Numbered from the stretch's first letter, positions 27,901 to 41,212 are shown. The stretch: 64,000 nt of DNA from Apostichopus japonicus (GCF_037975245.1 NC_092582.1:18440577-18504576); one strand, 5' to 3'. Numbers and translations: made by a program. The notes: generated from the letters alone by a model not told the origin.

Positions 27901-30900
27901 TTTTTAATTCTTCCCAAAATTGTACCTGTGGTGTGTGGCGCCCTTTGGATTCCTTTCCACGTGACAAGAGTGGTATAAAACACTTATATTTTGGTGGAAA
28001 AATGAAATTGAATAACCATATCTTGACGTCATTTCATATCTAATTTAAATGACTAAAACTTCGTCGAATGCCACTTTTGACTCTAGAGAAGCGTCTACTG
28101 GGTGCTGGGAGTCCCTTCTACGTAGTCTGAGAGAGATTTGAGATCTTTCATTTTTGGCCCAAAATGGCCAATTTCATAAGGCTATACCCTTATGATTTTG
28201 TCCGATTTTGGCCAAAATCGCGACTTTTTTAATTCTTCCCAAAATTGTACCTGTGGTGTGTGGCGCCCTTTGGATTCCTTTCCACGTGACAAGAGTGGTA
28301 TAAAACACTTATATTTTGGTGGAAAAATGAAATTGAATAACCATATCTTGACGTCATTTCATATCTAATTTAAATGACTAAAACTTCGTCGAATGCCACT
28401 TTTGACTCGAGAGAAGCGTCTACTGGGTGCTGGGAGTCCCTTCTACGTAGTCTGAGAGAGATTTGAGAACTTCATTTTTGGCCCCAAATGGCCAATTTCA
28501 TAAGGCTATACCCTTATGATTTTGTCCGATTTTGGCCAAAATCGCGACTTTTAATTCTTCCCAAAATTGTACCTGTGGTGTGTGGCGCCCTCCTTTCCAC
28601 GTGACAAGAGTGGTATAAAACACTTATATTTTGGTGGAAAAATGAAATTGAATAACCATATCTTGACGTCATTTCATATCTAATTTAAATGACTAAAACT
28701 TCGTCGAATGCCACTTTTGACTCGAGAGAAGCGTCTACTGGGTGCTGGGAGTCCCTTCTACGTAGTCTGAGAGAGATTTGAGATCTTTCATTTTTGGCCC
28801 AAAATGGCCAATTTCATAAGGCTATACCCTTATGATTTTGTCCGATTTTGGCCAAAATCGCGACTTTTTTAATTCTTCCCAAAATTGTACCTGTGGTGTG
28901 TGGCGCCCTCCTTTCCACGTGACAAGAGTGGTATAAAACACTTATATTTTGGTGGAAAAATGAAATTGAATAACCATATCTTGACGTCATTTCATATCTA
29001 ATTTAAATGACTAAAACTTCGTCGAATGCCACTTTTGACTCGAGAGAAGCGTCTACTGGGTGCTGGGAGTCCCTTCTACGTAGTCTGAGAGAGATTTGAG
29101 ATCTTTCATTTTTGGCCCAAAATGGCCAATTTCATAAGGCTATACCCTTATGATTTTGTCCGATTTTGGCCAAAATCGCGACTTTTTTAATTCTTCCCAA
29201 AATTGTACCTGTGGTGTGTGGCGCCCTTTGGATTCCTTTCCACGTGACAAGAGTGGTATAAAACACTTATATTTTGGTGGAAAAATGAAATTGAATAACC
29301 ATATCTTGACGTCATTTCATATCTAATTTAAATGACTAAAACTTCGTCGAATGCCACTTTTGACTCGAGAGAAGCGTCTACTGGGTGCTGGGAGTCCCTT
29401 CTACGTAGTCTGAGAGAGATTTGAGATCTTTCATTTTTGGCCCAAAATGGCCAATTTCATAAGGCTATACCCTTATGATTTTGTCCGATTTTGGCCAAAA
29501 TCGCGACTTTTTTAATTCTTCCCAAAATTGTACCTGTGGTGTGTGGCGCCCTCCTTTCCACGTGACAAGAGTGGTATAAAACACTTATATTTTGGTGGAA
29601 AAATGAAATTGAATAACCATATCTTGACGTCATTTCATATCTAATTTAAATGACTAAAACTTCGTCGAATGCTACTTTTGACTCGAGAGAAGCGTCTACT
29701 GGGTGCTGGGAGTCCCTTCTACGTAGTCTGAGAGAGATTTGAGATCTTTCATTTTTGGCCCAAAATGGCCAATTTCATAAGGCTATACCCTTATGATTTT
29801 GTCCGATTTTGGCCAAAATCGCGACTTTTTTAATTCTTCCCAAAATTGTACCTGTGGTGTGTGGCGCCCTTTGGATTCCTTTCCACGTGACAAGAGTGGT
29901 ATAAAACACTTATATTTTGGTGGAAAAATGAAATTGAATAACCATATCTTGACGTCATTTCATATCTAATTTAAATGACTAAAACTTCGTCGAATGCCAC
30001 TTTTGACTCGAGAGAAGCGTCTACTGGGTGCTGGGAGTCCCTTCTACGTAGTCTGAGAGAGATTTGAGATCTTTCATTTTTGGCCCAAAATGGCCAATTT
30101 CATAAGGCTTATGATTTTGTCCGATTTTGGCCAAAATCGCGACTTTTTTAATTCTTCCCAAAATTGTACCTGTGGTGTGTGGCGCCCTTTGGATTCCTTT
30201 CCACGTGACAAGAGTGGTATAAAACACTTATATTTTGGTGGAAAAATGAAATTGAATAACCATATCTTGACGTCATTTCATATCTAATTTAAACGACTAA
30301 AACTTCGTCGAATGCCACTTTTGACTCGAGAGAAGCGTCTACTGGGTGCTGGGAGTCCCTTCTACGTAGTCTGAGAGAGATTTGAGATCTTTCATTTTTG
30401 GCCCAAAATGGCCAATTTCATAAGGCTAAACCCTTATGATTTTGTCCGATTTTGGCCAAAATCGCGACTTTTTTAATTCTTCCCAAAATTGTACCTGTGG
30501 TGTGTGGCGCCCTTTGGATTCCTTTCCACGTGACAAGAGTGGTATAAAACACTTATATTTTGGTGGAAAAATGAAATTGAATAACCATATCTTGACGTCA
30601 TTTCATATCTAATTTAAATGACTAAAACTTCGTCGAATGCCACTTTTGACTCGAGAGAAGCGTCTACTGGGTGCTGGGAGTCCCTTCTACGTAGTCTGAG
30701 AGAGATTTGAGATCTTTCATTTTTGGCCCAAAATGGCCAATTTCATAAGGCTATACCCTTATGATTTTGTCCGATTTTGGCCAAAATCGCGACTTTTTTC
30801 ATTCTTCCCAAAATTGTACCTGTGGTGTCTGGCGCCCTCCTTTCCACGTGACAAGAGTGGTATAAAACACTTATATTTTGGTGGAAAAATGAAATTGAAT

Positions 30901-33900
30901 AACCATATCTTGACGTCATTTCATATCTAATTTAAATGACTAAAACTTCGTCGAATGCCACTTTTGACTCGAGAGAAGCGTCTACTGGGTGCTGGGAGTC
31001 CCTTCTACGTAGTCTGAGAGAGATTTGAGATCTTTCATTTTTGGCCCAAAAATGGCCAATTTCATAAGGCTATACCCTTATGATTTTGTCCGATTTTGGC
31101 CAAAATCGCGACTTTTTTAATTCTTCCCAAAATTGTACCTGTGGTGTGTGGCGCCCTTTGGATTCCTTTCCACGTGACAAGAGTGGTATAAAACACTTAT
31201 ATTTTGGTGGAAAAATGAAATTGAATAACCATATCTTGACGTCATTTCATATCTAATTTAAATGACTAAAACTTCGTCGAATGCCACTTTTGACTCGAGA
31301 GAAGCGTCTACTGGGTGCTGGGAGTCCCTTCTACGTAGTCTGAGAGAGATTTGAGATCTTTCATTTTTGGCCCAAAATGGCCAATTTCATAAGGCTATAC
31401 CCTTATGATTTTGTCCGATTTTGGCCAAAATCGCGACTTTTTTAATTCTTCCCAAAATTGTACCTGTGGTGTCTGGCGCCCTCCTTTCCACGTGACAAGA
31501 GTGGTATAAAACACTTATATTTTGGTGGAAAAATGAAATTGAATAACCATATCTTGACGTCATTTCATATCTAATTTAAATGACTAAAACTTCGTCGAAT
31601 GCCACTTTTGACTCGAGAGAAGCGTCTACTGGGTGTTGGGAGTCCCTTCTACGTAGTCTGAGAGAGATTTGAGATCTTTCATTTTTGGCCCAAAATGGCC
31701 AATTTCATAAGGCTATACCCTTATGATTTTGTCCGATTTTGGCCAAAATCGCGACTTTTTTAATTCTTCCCAAAATTGTACCTGTGGTGTGTGGCGCCCT
31801 CCTTTCCACGTGACAAGAGTGGTATAAAACACTTATATTTTGGTGGAAAATGAAATTGAATAACCATATCTTGACGTCATTTCATATCTAACTTAAACGA
31901 CTAAAACTTCGTCGAATGCCACTTTTGACTCGAGAGAAGCGTCTACTGGGTGCTGGGAGTCCCTTCTACGTAGTCTGAGAGAGATTTGAGAACTTTCATT
32001 TTTGGCCCAAAATGGCCAATTTCATAAGGCTATACCCTTATGATTTTGTCCGATTTTGGCCAAAATCGCGACTTTTTTAATTCTTCCCAAAATTGTACCT
32101 GTGGTGTGTGGCGCCCTCCTTTCCACGTGACAAGAGTGGTATAAAACACTTATATTTTGGTGGAAAAATGAAATTGAATAACCATATCTTGACGTCATTT
32201 CATATCTAATTTGAATGACTAAAACTTCGTCGAATGCCACTTTTGACTCGAGAGAAGCGTCTACTGGGTGCTGGGAGTCCCTTCTACGTAGTCTGAGAGA
32301 GATTTGAGATCTTTCATTTTTGGCCCAAAATGGCCAATTTCATAAGGCTATACCCTTATGATTTTGTCCGATTTTGGCCAAAATCGCGACTTTTTTAATT
32401 CTTCCCAAAATTGTACCTGTGGTGTGTGGCGCCCTTTGGATTCCTTTCCACGTGACAAGAGTGGTATAAAACACTTATATTTTGGTGGAAAAATGAAATT
32501 GAATAACTATATCTTGACGTCATTTCATATCTAATTTAAATGACTAAAACTTCGTCGAATGCCACTTTTGACTCGAGAGAAGCGTCTACTGGGTGCTGGG
32601 AGTCCCTTCTACGTAGTCTGAGAGAGATTTGAGATCTTTCATTTTTGGCCCAAAATGGCCAATTTCATAAGGCTATACCCTTATGATTTTGTCCGATTTT
32701 GGCCAAAATCGCGACTTTTTTAATTCTTCCCAAAATTGTACCTGTGGTGTGTGGCGCCCTTTGGATTCCTTTCCACGTGACAAGAGTGGTATAAAACACT
32801 TATATTTTGGTGGAAAAATGAAATTGAATAACCATATCTTGACGTCATTTCATATCTAATTTAAATGACTAAAACTTCGTCGAATGCCACTTTTGACTCG
32901 AGAGAAGCGTCTACTGGGTGCTGGGAGTCCCTTCTACGTAGTCTGAGAGAGATTTGAGATCTTTCATTTTTGGCCCAAAATGGCCAATTTCATAAGGCTA
33001 TACCCTTATGATTTTGTCCGATTTTGGCCAAAATCGCGACTTTTTTCATTCTTCCCAAAATTGTACCTGTGGTGTGTGGCGCCCTTTGGATTCCTTTCCA
33101 CGTGACAAGAGTGGTATAAAACACTTATATTTTGGTGGAAAAATGAAATTGAATAACCATATCTTGACGTCATTTCATATCTAATTTAAATGACTAAAAC
33201 TTCGTCGAATGCCACTTTTGACTCGAGAGAAGCGTCTACTGGGTGCTGGGAGTCCCTTCTACGTAGTCTGAGAGAGATTTGAGAACTTCATTTTTGGCCC
33301 CAAATGGCCAATTTCATAAGGCTATACCCTTATGATTTTGTCCGATTTTGGCCAAAATCGCGACTTTTAATTCTTCCCAAAATTGTACCTGTGGTGTGTG
33401 GCGCCATTTGGATTCCTTTCCACGTGACAAGAGTGGTATAAAACACTTATATTTTGGTGGAAAAATGAAATTGAATAACCATATCTTGACGTCATTTCAT
33501 ATCTAATTTAAATGACTAAAACTTCGTCGAATGCCACTTTTGACTCGAGAGAAGCGTCTACTGGGTGCTGGGAGTCCCTTCTACGTAGTCTGAGAGAGAT
33601 TTGAGAACTTCATTTTTGGCCCCAAATGGCCAATTTCATAAGGCTATACCCTTATGATTTTGTCCGATTTTGGCCAAAATCGCGACTTTTTTAATTCTTC
33701 CCAAAATTGTACCTGTGGTGTGTGGCGCCCTCCTTTCCACGTGACAAGAGTGGTATAAAACACTTATATTTTGGTGGAAAAATGAAATTGAATAACCATA
33801 TCTTGACGTCATTTCATATCTAATTTAAATGACTAAAACTTCGTCGAATGCCACTTTTGACTCTAGAGAAGCGTCTACTGGGTGTTGGGAGTCCCTTCTA

Positions 33901-36900
33901 CGTAGTCTGAGAGAGATTTGAGATCTTTCATTTTTGGCCCAAAATGGCCAATTTCATAAGGCTATACCCTTATGATTTTGTCCGATTTTGGCCAAAATCG
34001 CGACTTTTTTAATTCTTCCCAAAATTGTACCTGTGGTGTGTGGCGCCCTTTGGATTCCTTTCCACGTGACAAGAGTGGTATAAAACACTTATATTTTGGT
34101 GGAAAAATGAAATTGAATAACCATATCTTGACGTCATTTCATATCTAATTTAAATGACTAAAACTTCGTCGAATGCCACTTTTGACTCGAGAGAAGCGTC
34201 TACTGGGTGCTGGGAGTCCCTTCTACGTAGTCTGAGAGAGATTTGAGAACTTCATTTTTGGCCCAAAATGGCCAATTTCATAAGGCTATACCCTTATGAT
34301 TTTGTCCGATTTTGGCCAAAATCGCGACTTTTTTAATTCTTCCCAAAATTGTACCTGTGGTGTGTGGCGCCCTCCTTTCCACGTGACAAGAGTGGTATAA
34401 AACACTTATATTTTGGTGGAAAAATGAAATTGAATAACCATATCTTGACGTCATTTCATATCTAATTTAAATGACTAAAACTTCGTCGAATGCTACTTTT
34501 GACTCGAGAGAAGCGTCTACTGGGTGCTGGGAGTCCCTTCTACGTAGTCTGAGAGAGATTTGAGATCTTTCATTTTTGGCCCAAAATGGCCAATTTCATA
34601 AGGCTATACCCTTATGATTTTGTCCGATTTTGGCCAAAATCGCGACTTTTTTAATTCTTCCCAAAATTGTACCTGTGGTGTGTGGCGCCCTTTGGATTCC
34701 TTTCCACGTGACAAGAGTGGTATAAAACACTTATATTTTGGTGGAAAAATGAAATTGAATAACCATATCTTGACGTCATTTCATATCTAATTTAAACGAC
34801 TAAAACTTCGTCGAATGCCACTTTTGACTCGAGAGAAGCGTCTACTGGGTGCTGGGAGTCCCTTATACGTAGTCTGAGAGAGATTTGAGAACTTCATTTT
34901 TGGCCCAAAATGGCCAATTTCATAAGGCTATACCCTTATGATTTTGTCCGATTTTGGCCAAAATCGCGACTTTTTTCATTCTTCCCAAAATTGTACCTGT
35001 GGTGTGTGGCGCCATTTGGATTCCTTTCCACGTGACAAGAGTGGTATAAAACACTTATATTTTGGTGGAAAAATGAAATTGAATACCCATATCTTGACGT
35101 CATTTCATATCTAATTTGAATGACTAAAACTTCGTCGAATGCCACTTTTGACTCGAGAGAAGCGTCTACTGGGTGCTGGGAGTCCCTTCTACGTAGTCTG
35201 AGAGAGATTTGAGATTTTTCATTTTTGGCCCAAAATGGCCAATTTCATAAGGCTATACCCTTATGATTTTGTCCGATTTTGGCCAAAATCGCGACTTTTT
35301 TAATTCTTCCCAAAATTGTACATGTGGTGTGTGGCGCCCTTTGGATTCCTCTCCACGTGACAAGAGTGGTATAAACACTTATATTTTGGTGGAAAATGAA
35401 ATTTAATAACCATATCTTGACGTCATTTCATATCTAATTTAAATGACTAAACCTTCTTCGAATTCCACTTTTGACTCGAGAGAAGCGTCTACTGGGTGTT
35501 GGGAGTCCCTTCTACGTAGTCTGAGAGAGATTTGAGAACTTTCATTTTTGGCCCAAAATGGCCAATTTCATAAGGCCCTTATGATTTTGTCCGATTTTGG
35601 CCAAAATCGAGACTTTTTTAATTCTTCCCAAAATTGTACCTGTGGCGTGTAACGCCCTTTGGATTCCTTTCCACGTGACAAGAGTGGTATAAAACACTTA
35701 TATTTTGGTGGAAAATGAAATTTAATAACCATATCTTGACGTCATTTCATATCTAACTTAAATGACTAAAACTTAGAAAAATGGCTAATTTCATAAGGCA
35801 TACCCTTATGATTTTGTCCGATTTTGGCCAAAATCGCGACTTTTTTAATTCTTCCCAAAATTGTACCTGTGGTGTGTGGCGCCCTTTGGATTCCTTTCCA
35901 CGTGACAAGAGTGGTATAAAACACTTATATTTTGGTGGAAAAATGAAATTTAATAACCATATCTTGACGTCATTTCATATCTAATTTGAATGACTAAAAC
36001 TTCGTCGAATGCCACTTTTGACTCGAGAGAAGCGTCTACTGGGTGCTGGGAGCCTCTTCTACGTAGTCTGAGAGAGATTTGAGAACTTTCATTTTTGGCC
36101 AAAAATGGCCAATTTCATAAGGCTTGTACCTGTGGTGTGTGGCGCCCTTTGGATTCCTTTCCACGTGACAAGAGTGGTATAAACACTTATATTTTGGTGG
36201 AAAAATGAAATTTAATAACCATATCTTGACGTCATTTCATATCTAATTTAAATGACTAAAACTTCGTCGAATGCCACTTTTGATTTGTAAGAAGCATCTA
36301 CTGGGTGCTGGGAGTCCCTTCTACGTAGTATGAGAGAGATTTGAGATCTTTCATTTTTGGCCCCAAATGGCCAATTTCATAATCCTTATGACTTTGTCCG
36401 ATTTTGGCCAAAATTGCGACTTTTTTTATTCTTCCCAAAATTGTACCTGTGGTGTGTGGCGCCCTTTGGATTCCTTTCCACGTGACAAGAGTGGTATAAA
36501 CACTTATATTTTGGTGGAAAACTGAAATTTAATAACCATATCTTGATGTCATTTCATATCTAATTTAAATGACTAAAACTTCGTCGAATGCCACTTTTGA
36601 CTCGAGAGAAGCGTCTACTGGGTGCTGGGAATCCCTTCTACGTAGTCTGAGAGAGATTTGAGATCTTTCATTTTTGGCCCAAAATGGCCAATTTCATAAG
36701 GCTATACCCTTATGATTTTGTCCGATTTTGGCCAAAATCGCGACTTTTTTAATTCTTCCCAAAATTGTACCTGTGGTGTGTAACGCCCTTTGGATTCCTT
36801 TCCACGTGACAAGAGTGGTATAAACACTTATATTTTGGTGGAAAATGAAATTGAATAACCATATCTTGACGTCATTTCATATCTAATTTAAATGACTAAA

Positions 36901-37165
36901 ACTTCGTCGAATGCCACTTTTGTCTCGAGAGAAGCGTCTAATGGGCGATGGGGTCCGTTCTACGTATCCTGAGAGAAAATTGAGAACTTTCATTTTTGGC
37001 CCAAATATGACGATTTTGGCCAAAATCGCGACTTTTTTTAATCTTCCCAAAATTGTACCTGTGGTGTGTGGCGCCCTTTTGATTTCTTTCCATGTGATAA
37101 GAGTAGTAAAAACACTCATATTTTGGTGGAAAAATGAAATTTAATAACCATATCTCGACGTCATT
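21959..37165 (+). repeat. Satellite array, about 47 monomers of ~325 bp
   Basis: Head-to-tail monomers begin near GAGAGAAGCGTCTACTGGGT at 21961, 22286, 22611, 22937, 23262 and so on to 36926. Length is 317-326 bp, depending mainly on an 8-bp deletion next to GGCGCCCT. Central copies are nearly identical; copies from about 35340 onward carry more substitutions and large deletions (for example at 35775 and 36124). Each intact monomer holds the perfect palindrome CGATTTTGGCCAAAATCG, CTACGTAG, GGCGCC, CACGTG, TATAAAA and TGACGTCA. Short open frames of 60-78 codons recur only because the monomer recurs; I call no gene. The block separates the convergent CEP350 and VPS52 genes. Confidence 0.97.
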
Positions 37166-37243
37166 TCATATCGCATTGAGATTATTAAGAGATATGGCTT
37201 TAAATTTCATTTTTTCCACCAAAATATGAGTGTTTTTACTACT
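37102..37243. repeat. Terminal inverted partial monomer (hairpin) at the right end of the satellite
   Basis: The last forward fragment (37102-37156, containing CACTCATATTTTGGTGGAAA) is followed after 32 bp by its own reverse complement (37189-37243). The arms are about 55 bp with few mismatches. This marks the right boundary of the array. Confidence 0.88.
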
Positions 37244-37260
37244 TAATTTATATCAAGGAA

Positions 37261-37935
37261 TTTATATCAAGGAATTTCCATTGTTTGCTAGGGCAATAGT
37301 TTAAGTTCTAGAGAGACAAACTGTAATTTTATTTCACTGTCTGTACCCCACAATGTATCCTGGCACTCATATAACATGACCAGAATACAGCATCAATAGG
37401 TGAATTTTAATATTCCAGTATAAAACCAGCTTAAAGTTATTGTTGGCTTCTAATAGCAATGAAGGCATCTACAATAGGCTGCCACTTAGATACATTAAGG
37501 TATATTTATATCACATTTAAGTTCTGTACCCCACAAGCTACACTGGTACTCATATAATCTTAAGTCCTTACAATGGGAATAATAAATTTACTGTACAGAT
37601 TACCACAGTCAATTAGATGAATTTATATCAAGGAATTTCCATTGTTTGCTAGGTAGATGGATTAAGTTCTTGTTTAGTTCTTGAGACAAATTGTAATTTA
37701 ATTTCACTGTCTGTACCCCACAATGTATCCTGGCACTCATACAACATGACCAGAATACAGCATCAATAGTTGAATTTTCATATTCCAGTATAAAACCAGG
37801 GTCAAAGTTATTGTTTAACTTCTATTAGCAATGTAAGCATCTACTTTAGACTGCAACTTAGTTGCATTAAGGTATATTAGATCACATTTAAGTTTGATAC
37901 CCCACAAGCTACACTGGTACTCACATAATATTTAG
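37261..37935. repeat. Two-copy tandem duplication, period ~361 bp
   Basis: TATATCAAGGAATTTCCATT starts copy one near 37263 and copy two near 37624. Both contain CTGTCTGTACCCCACAATGT, CATGACCAGAATACAGCATC and CCCCACAAGCTACACTGGTA in the same order, with scattered substitutions. A truncated third start lies at 37246. No coding content was recognised. Confidence 0.88.
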
Positions 37936-38548
37936 GTCCTAGAATGCGAATGGTAACAATAACACAAGAAACATGATACAACAATATACAGTTGCTTGTG
38001 ATAGTAATTAGGTAATCTCCTTTCAGGCTACACAGAAAAGGTAAATCTCATGGACTTGGAGGGATCAATATATCCTAGCTTACCTGGTAGCTCCTAATTT
38101 TTTACACATGTATTTGACTTGATTCTAAGTAATGGTTCTCACTCCCTGATCCGTAATTCAACGCAAGGTATGTAGTGTAACCTTAAACTTAATTAGTTTT
38201 TTTTTTACACCACCGTCATTATATGTTTTGTTCATGGAACAGCTTAAAACCCTTTCTAGTAAACTCAGTTGAGCTACAGCAAATCAGGATTAAACAACAC
38301 CACACAATACAACACGATCCTAAAAAGTGTCATTCATTTAATTAATTGTCCAATTAATTACGGAATAATTAAAACACTAATGTGTATGCTAGCCACCATT
38401 GTTCCTCACAGGGTATCTTCATCCTCACTGTTACCCCTAAGGTATCCTCACGCTCAATGCTGTTCCTTACAAGGTGTTCCCCATGAGGTATTAAGTGTGG
38501 GTATGTGCGTGTGCGTGTATGTGTGAATGCGTTTGTGACACCCAGCTT
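37936..38548. other. Intergenic DNA without recognised features
   Basis: AT-rich sequence between two repeat blocks. I see no gene, RNA gene or repeat that I can support. Confidence 0.5.
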
Positions 38549-39175
38549 GTAAACACGATATCTCAAGAAGGGAAGGTCAGACCAATTTCATATTTAGTGT
38601 GTAGTACCACATTGAGTACAATGGAGCCTATTGTTTTTGTAGAGTTCACGAGGGGTTAAAGTGTGAAAACCTGTTATCTCAAGAAGAAAAGCTTGGGGAG
38701 GACCTCATATTTAGTGTGTAGGAGTACCATATTGAGCACAAGAAGCCTATTGTTTTTGGTGGAGGTCAAAGGTCATTTGGGGTCGCCAGGGGTCAAGTTG
38801 TGAAAACCTTGTAAACACGATATCTCAAGATGGGAAGCATGGGCAGACTTCATATTCAGTGTGTAGAAGTACCACATTAGGTACAAGAAGTCTCTTGTTT
38901 TTGGTGGAGGTCAAAGGTCAAAACCACATAAAACGATATCGCAAGAAGGGAATCATAGGCAGACCTCATATTTGGTGTGCAAAAGAAGCCTGTTGTTTTT
39001 GGTGGAGGGCAAAGGTCATTTGACGTGACCAGGGGTCAAATTGTGAAAACCTTGTAATCACGATATCTCAATAGGTTGGGCTGACATCTTATTTAGTGTG
39101 TAGAAGTACCACATTGAGTTCAAGTAGCCTATCGTTTTTGTTGGAGGTCATTTGAAGTCATATCATGAAACCACA
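38549..39175. repeat. Diverged tandem repeat, about 5 units of 118-137 bp, with DR1-type sites
   Basis: Units begin near 38549, 38672, 38809, 38928 and 39052. Each includes ACGATATCTCAAGAAGG or a variant, CATATTTAGTGTGTAGAAGT, then TTGTTTTTGGTGGAGGTCAA. Two units contain the perfect DR1 AGGTCAAAGGTCA (38763-38775 and 38908-38920), one a single-mismatch version near 39004. It lies just downstream of the VPS52 3' end. Confidence 0.88.
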
Positions 39176-39335
39176 CCACTACACATTACGTCAGATTCAT
39201 GAAGAAAACTGCTTATCTTACATGATCGAAACCACAATGCATTTTTCCATTCTGGTTAGTACTACTAAGCATTTGTTCAACTCACCATTGCACCATGGCA
39301 ACTTTCAGAAGCAGATAATTGAAGAGATGCTACTG

Positions 39336-39341
39336 TTTATT
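39336..39341 (-). terminator. Candidate poly(A) signal of VPS52
   Basis: AATAAA on the - strand about 480 nt past the VPS52 stop. A second hexamer lies at 39403-39408. Either would give a 3' UTR of 400-500 nt. The choice cannot be made from sequence. Confidence 0.4.
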
Positions 39342-39817
39342 TACATTTTCTTACCCTTTAATTTCACAAAAATGCTTACGAAAAATTGCAGTCTCTTAAA
39401 ACTTTATTTGACTGACCATCGCAGATTGTTAAATTAATTTTCTGAGTCTGCAATTTCAGTAGAAACCAGATATTATCACTTCATGGTAGCTGAAAGAAAA
39501 TGTTTTATAAGCCAAACAAATTTTCCCCATAATACATTGACTACTGGACCTACTAATCAGACTGCAAGTCAAACATTTCGGGTCATTTTTGTGGTTAAAT
39601 TCAAAGTATGTTGGTTTATGGAAAGTAACTTTCTCATCAGTTGATATGCCAGTATAATATTATTATTATTTGTAGTACAGTGGCTAGCCTGCACTAGCAA
39701 GAAATCAAAATGAGTAAGATTCTTCTTGGCTATTTGTTATAATATATTAAGTCTCTAGCATGTATAATAAATCATTTAAATATCCTTCTCTTTTAGGTTT
39801 GGATGCCTCCAGAAGAC

Positions 39818-41212
39818 TTAAAAAGCCACCTTTTGCTTCTTGACTTCAACCATGAGATGATGAATATTGATTAGGTCACCCTTGTACGTCATGTTCTTAA
39901 AAGGAGCAACAGAGAGGATCTTCTGGAATCGGTGATAATATTGGATCAGCTGGGTCAGTGCCCCCTGAGAAAAGAAAAAAACAGATGTTCATACAGTGTA
40001 CTGCTTTTAGTCCATTAACAAACCATGTGTACCCACTTATGTACCAACACATGTGTACCCACTTATGTACCAACATGGGACTAACATGTGTACCCACTTA
40101 TGTACCAACGTATGAACCAACATGTGTACCCATGTGTGTACACATGTGTACCCACGTGTGTACCAACACATGTGTACCAACTTGTGACCCACGTATGTAC
40201 CAACGTACCCGCGTATTTACCAACATGTCATATTCCTAACCCAAGTTTTTGAGTGAAGCAGGCAAACTTACTTTAAGTAATGGCTTCACATCCCTGGACA
40301 TAACAACTAGTGTAAGTTTTACCTATTGGATCTTTGATCTATGTGTTTGTAATATATTGTATAACCATGATGTTCTATTGTTCTATTACAATGTTCTGTT
40401 AACAATAAATGAAAGGCATAATTTACCTGTAATATTGAGGTCCCATTTTTGAAGTTGGTAAAGGATCGCATCACCTCCTGGTTTATACTCTCAATTGCAC
40501 GTTTCCAAGTGGAGGCAAAATGTTGTACAATTTGTTCAACTCTCTCTGTATCAAGAAAAAAAACAGCAGATAGTATTACCTTAGAATCTTGAAGTTTGAT
40601 AGATAAGTTGATTTGAAAAGTTCCCTCTCCAAGCTACACCAGGCTTGTAGCCCATGAACTAATTTTACACAGCCTTCTTTTTGGTACAAACTTTCATACT
40701 GTGAGCAGCAAGATACATTTTGTGCCAACCTGAGTTACGACTTCTGCCTTTCAGTGGTGCTAAATCTGGAGGACTTTTCATTTGAACCACAAAGCAAGTG
40801 ATAAAAAAACTTTCGATATTGCGTTAAACCATATTGAGTTAAAATTAATAACCCAAAAGTTAATTACCCAAATTGTTGTAAACATCTACAGTGCAGCGCG
40901 CATAGGATGGGGGGAGGGGAATTGCATCACCCCTAAGGGTGTTCTTCCAGACCTACACCCACCCCCCAACATCCTCCTCAACCTCAAACCAAATACCAGC
41001 ATATTTTTTAGCGCAACCTTGCATTAAGGTCTAAGTTATAGATAGTCTAAATATGCCTCTGAACGCACCATTCAAATTAAACTACTCAGGACCACGCCCC
41101 TCTATAAAATCCTTCCTTCCATAAACATTCATGACCTTTATCAGACCAGGGGCATTAAGAAATCCATGACACCCCACCCCCAACGCCCCAAATCCTGTGC
41201 ACGTCATGGACC

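Noticed and set aside
22000-36100. Repeated 60-78 codon open frames in the satellite (both strands)
   Set aside because: They recur only because the monomer recurs, change frame with small indels, and have no recognisable protein features.
21959-37165. CRISPR-like or bacterial repeat array
   Set aside because: Monomers are ~325 bp head to tail without unique spacers, and the flanking genes are spliced animal genes.
38269-38526. 85-codon open frame near 38.3 kb
   Set aside because: No domain, no homology I recognise, and it sits in repeat-rich intergenic sequence.
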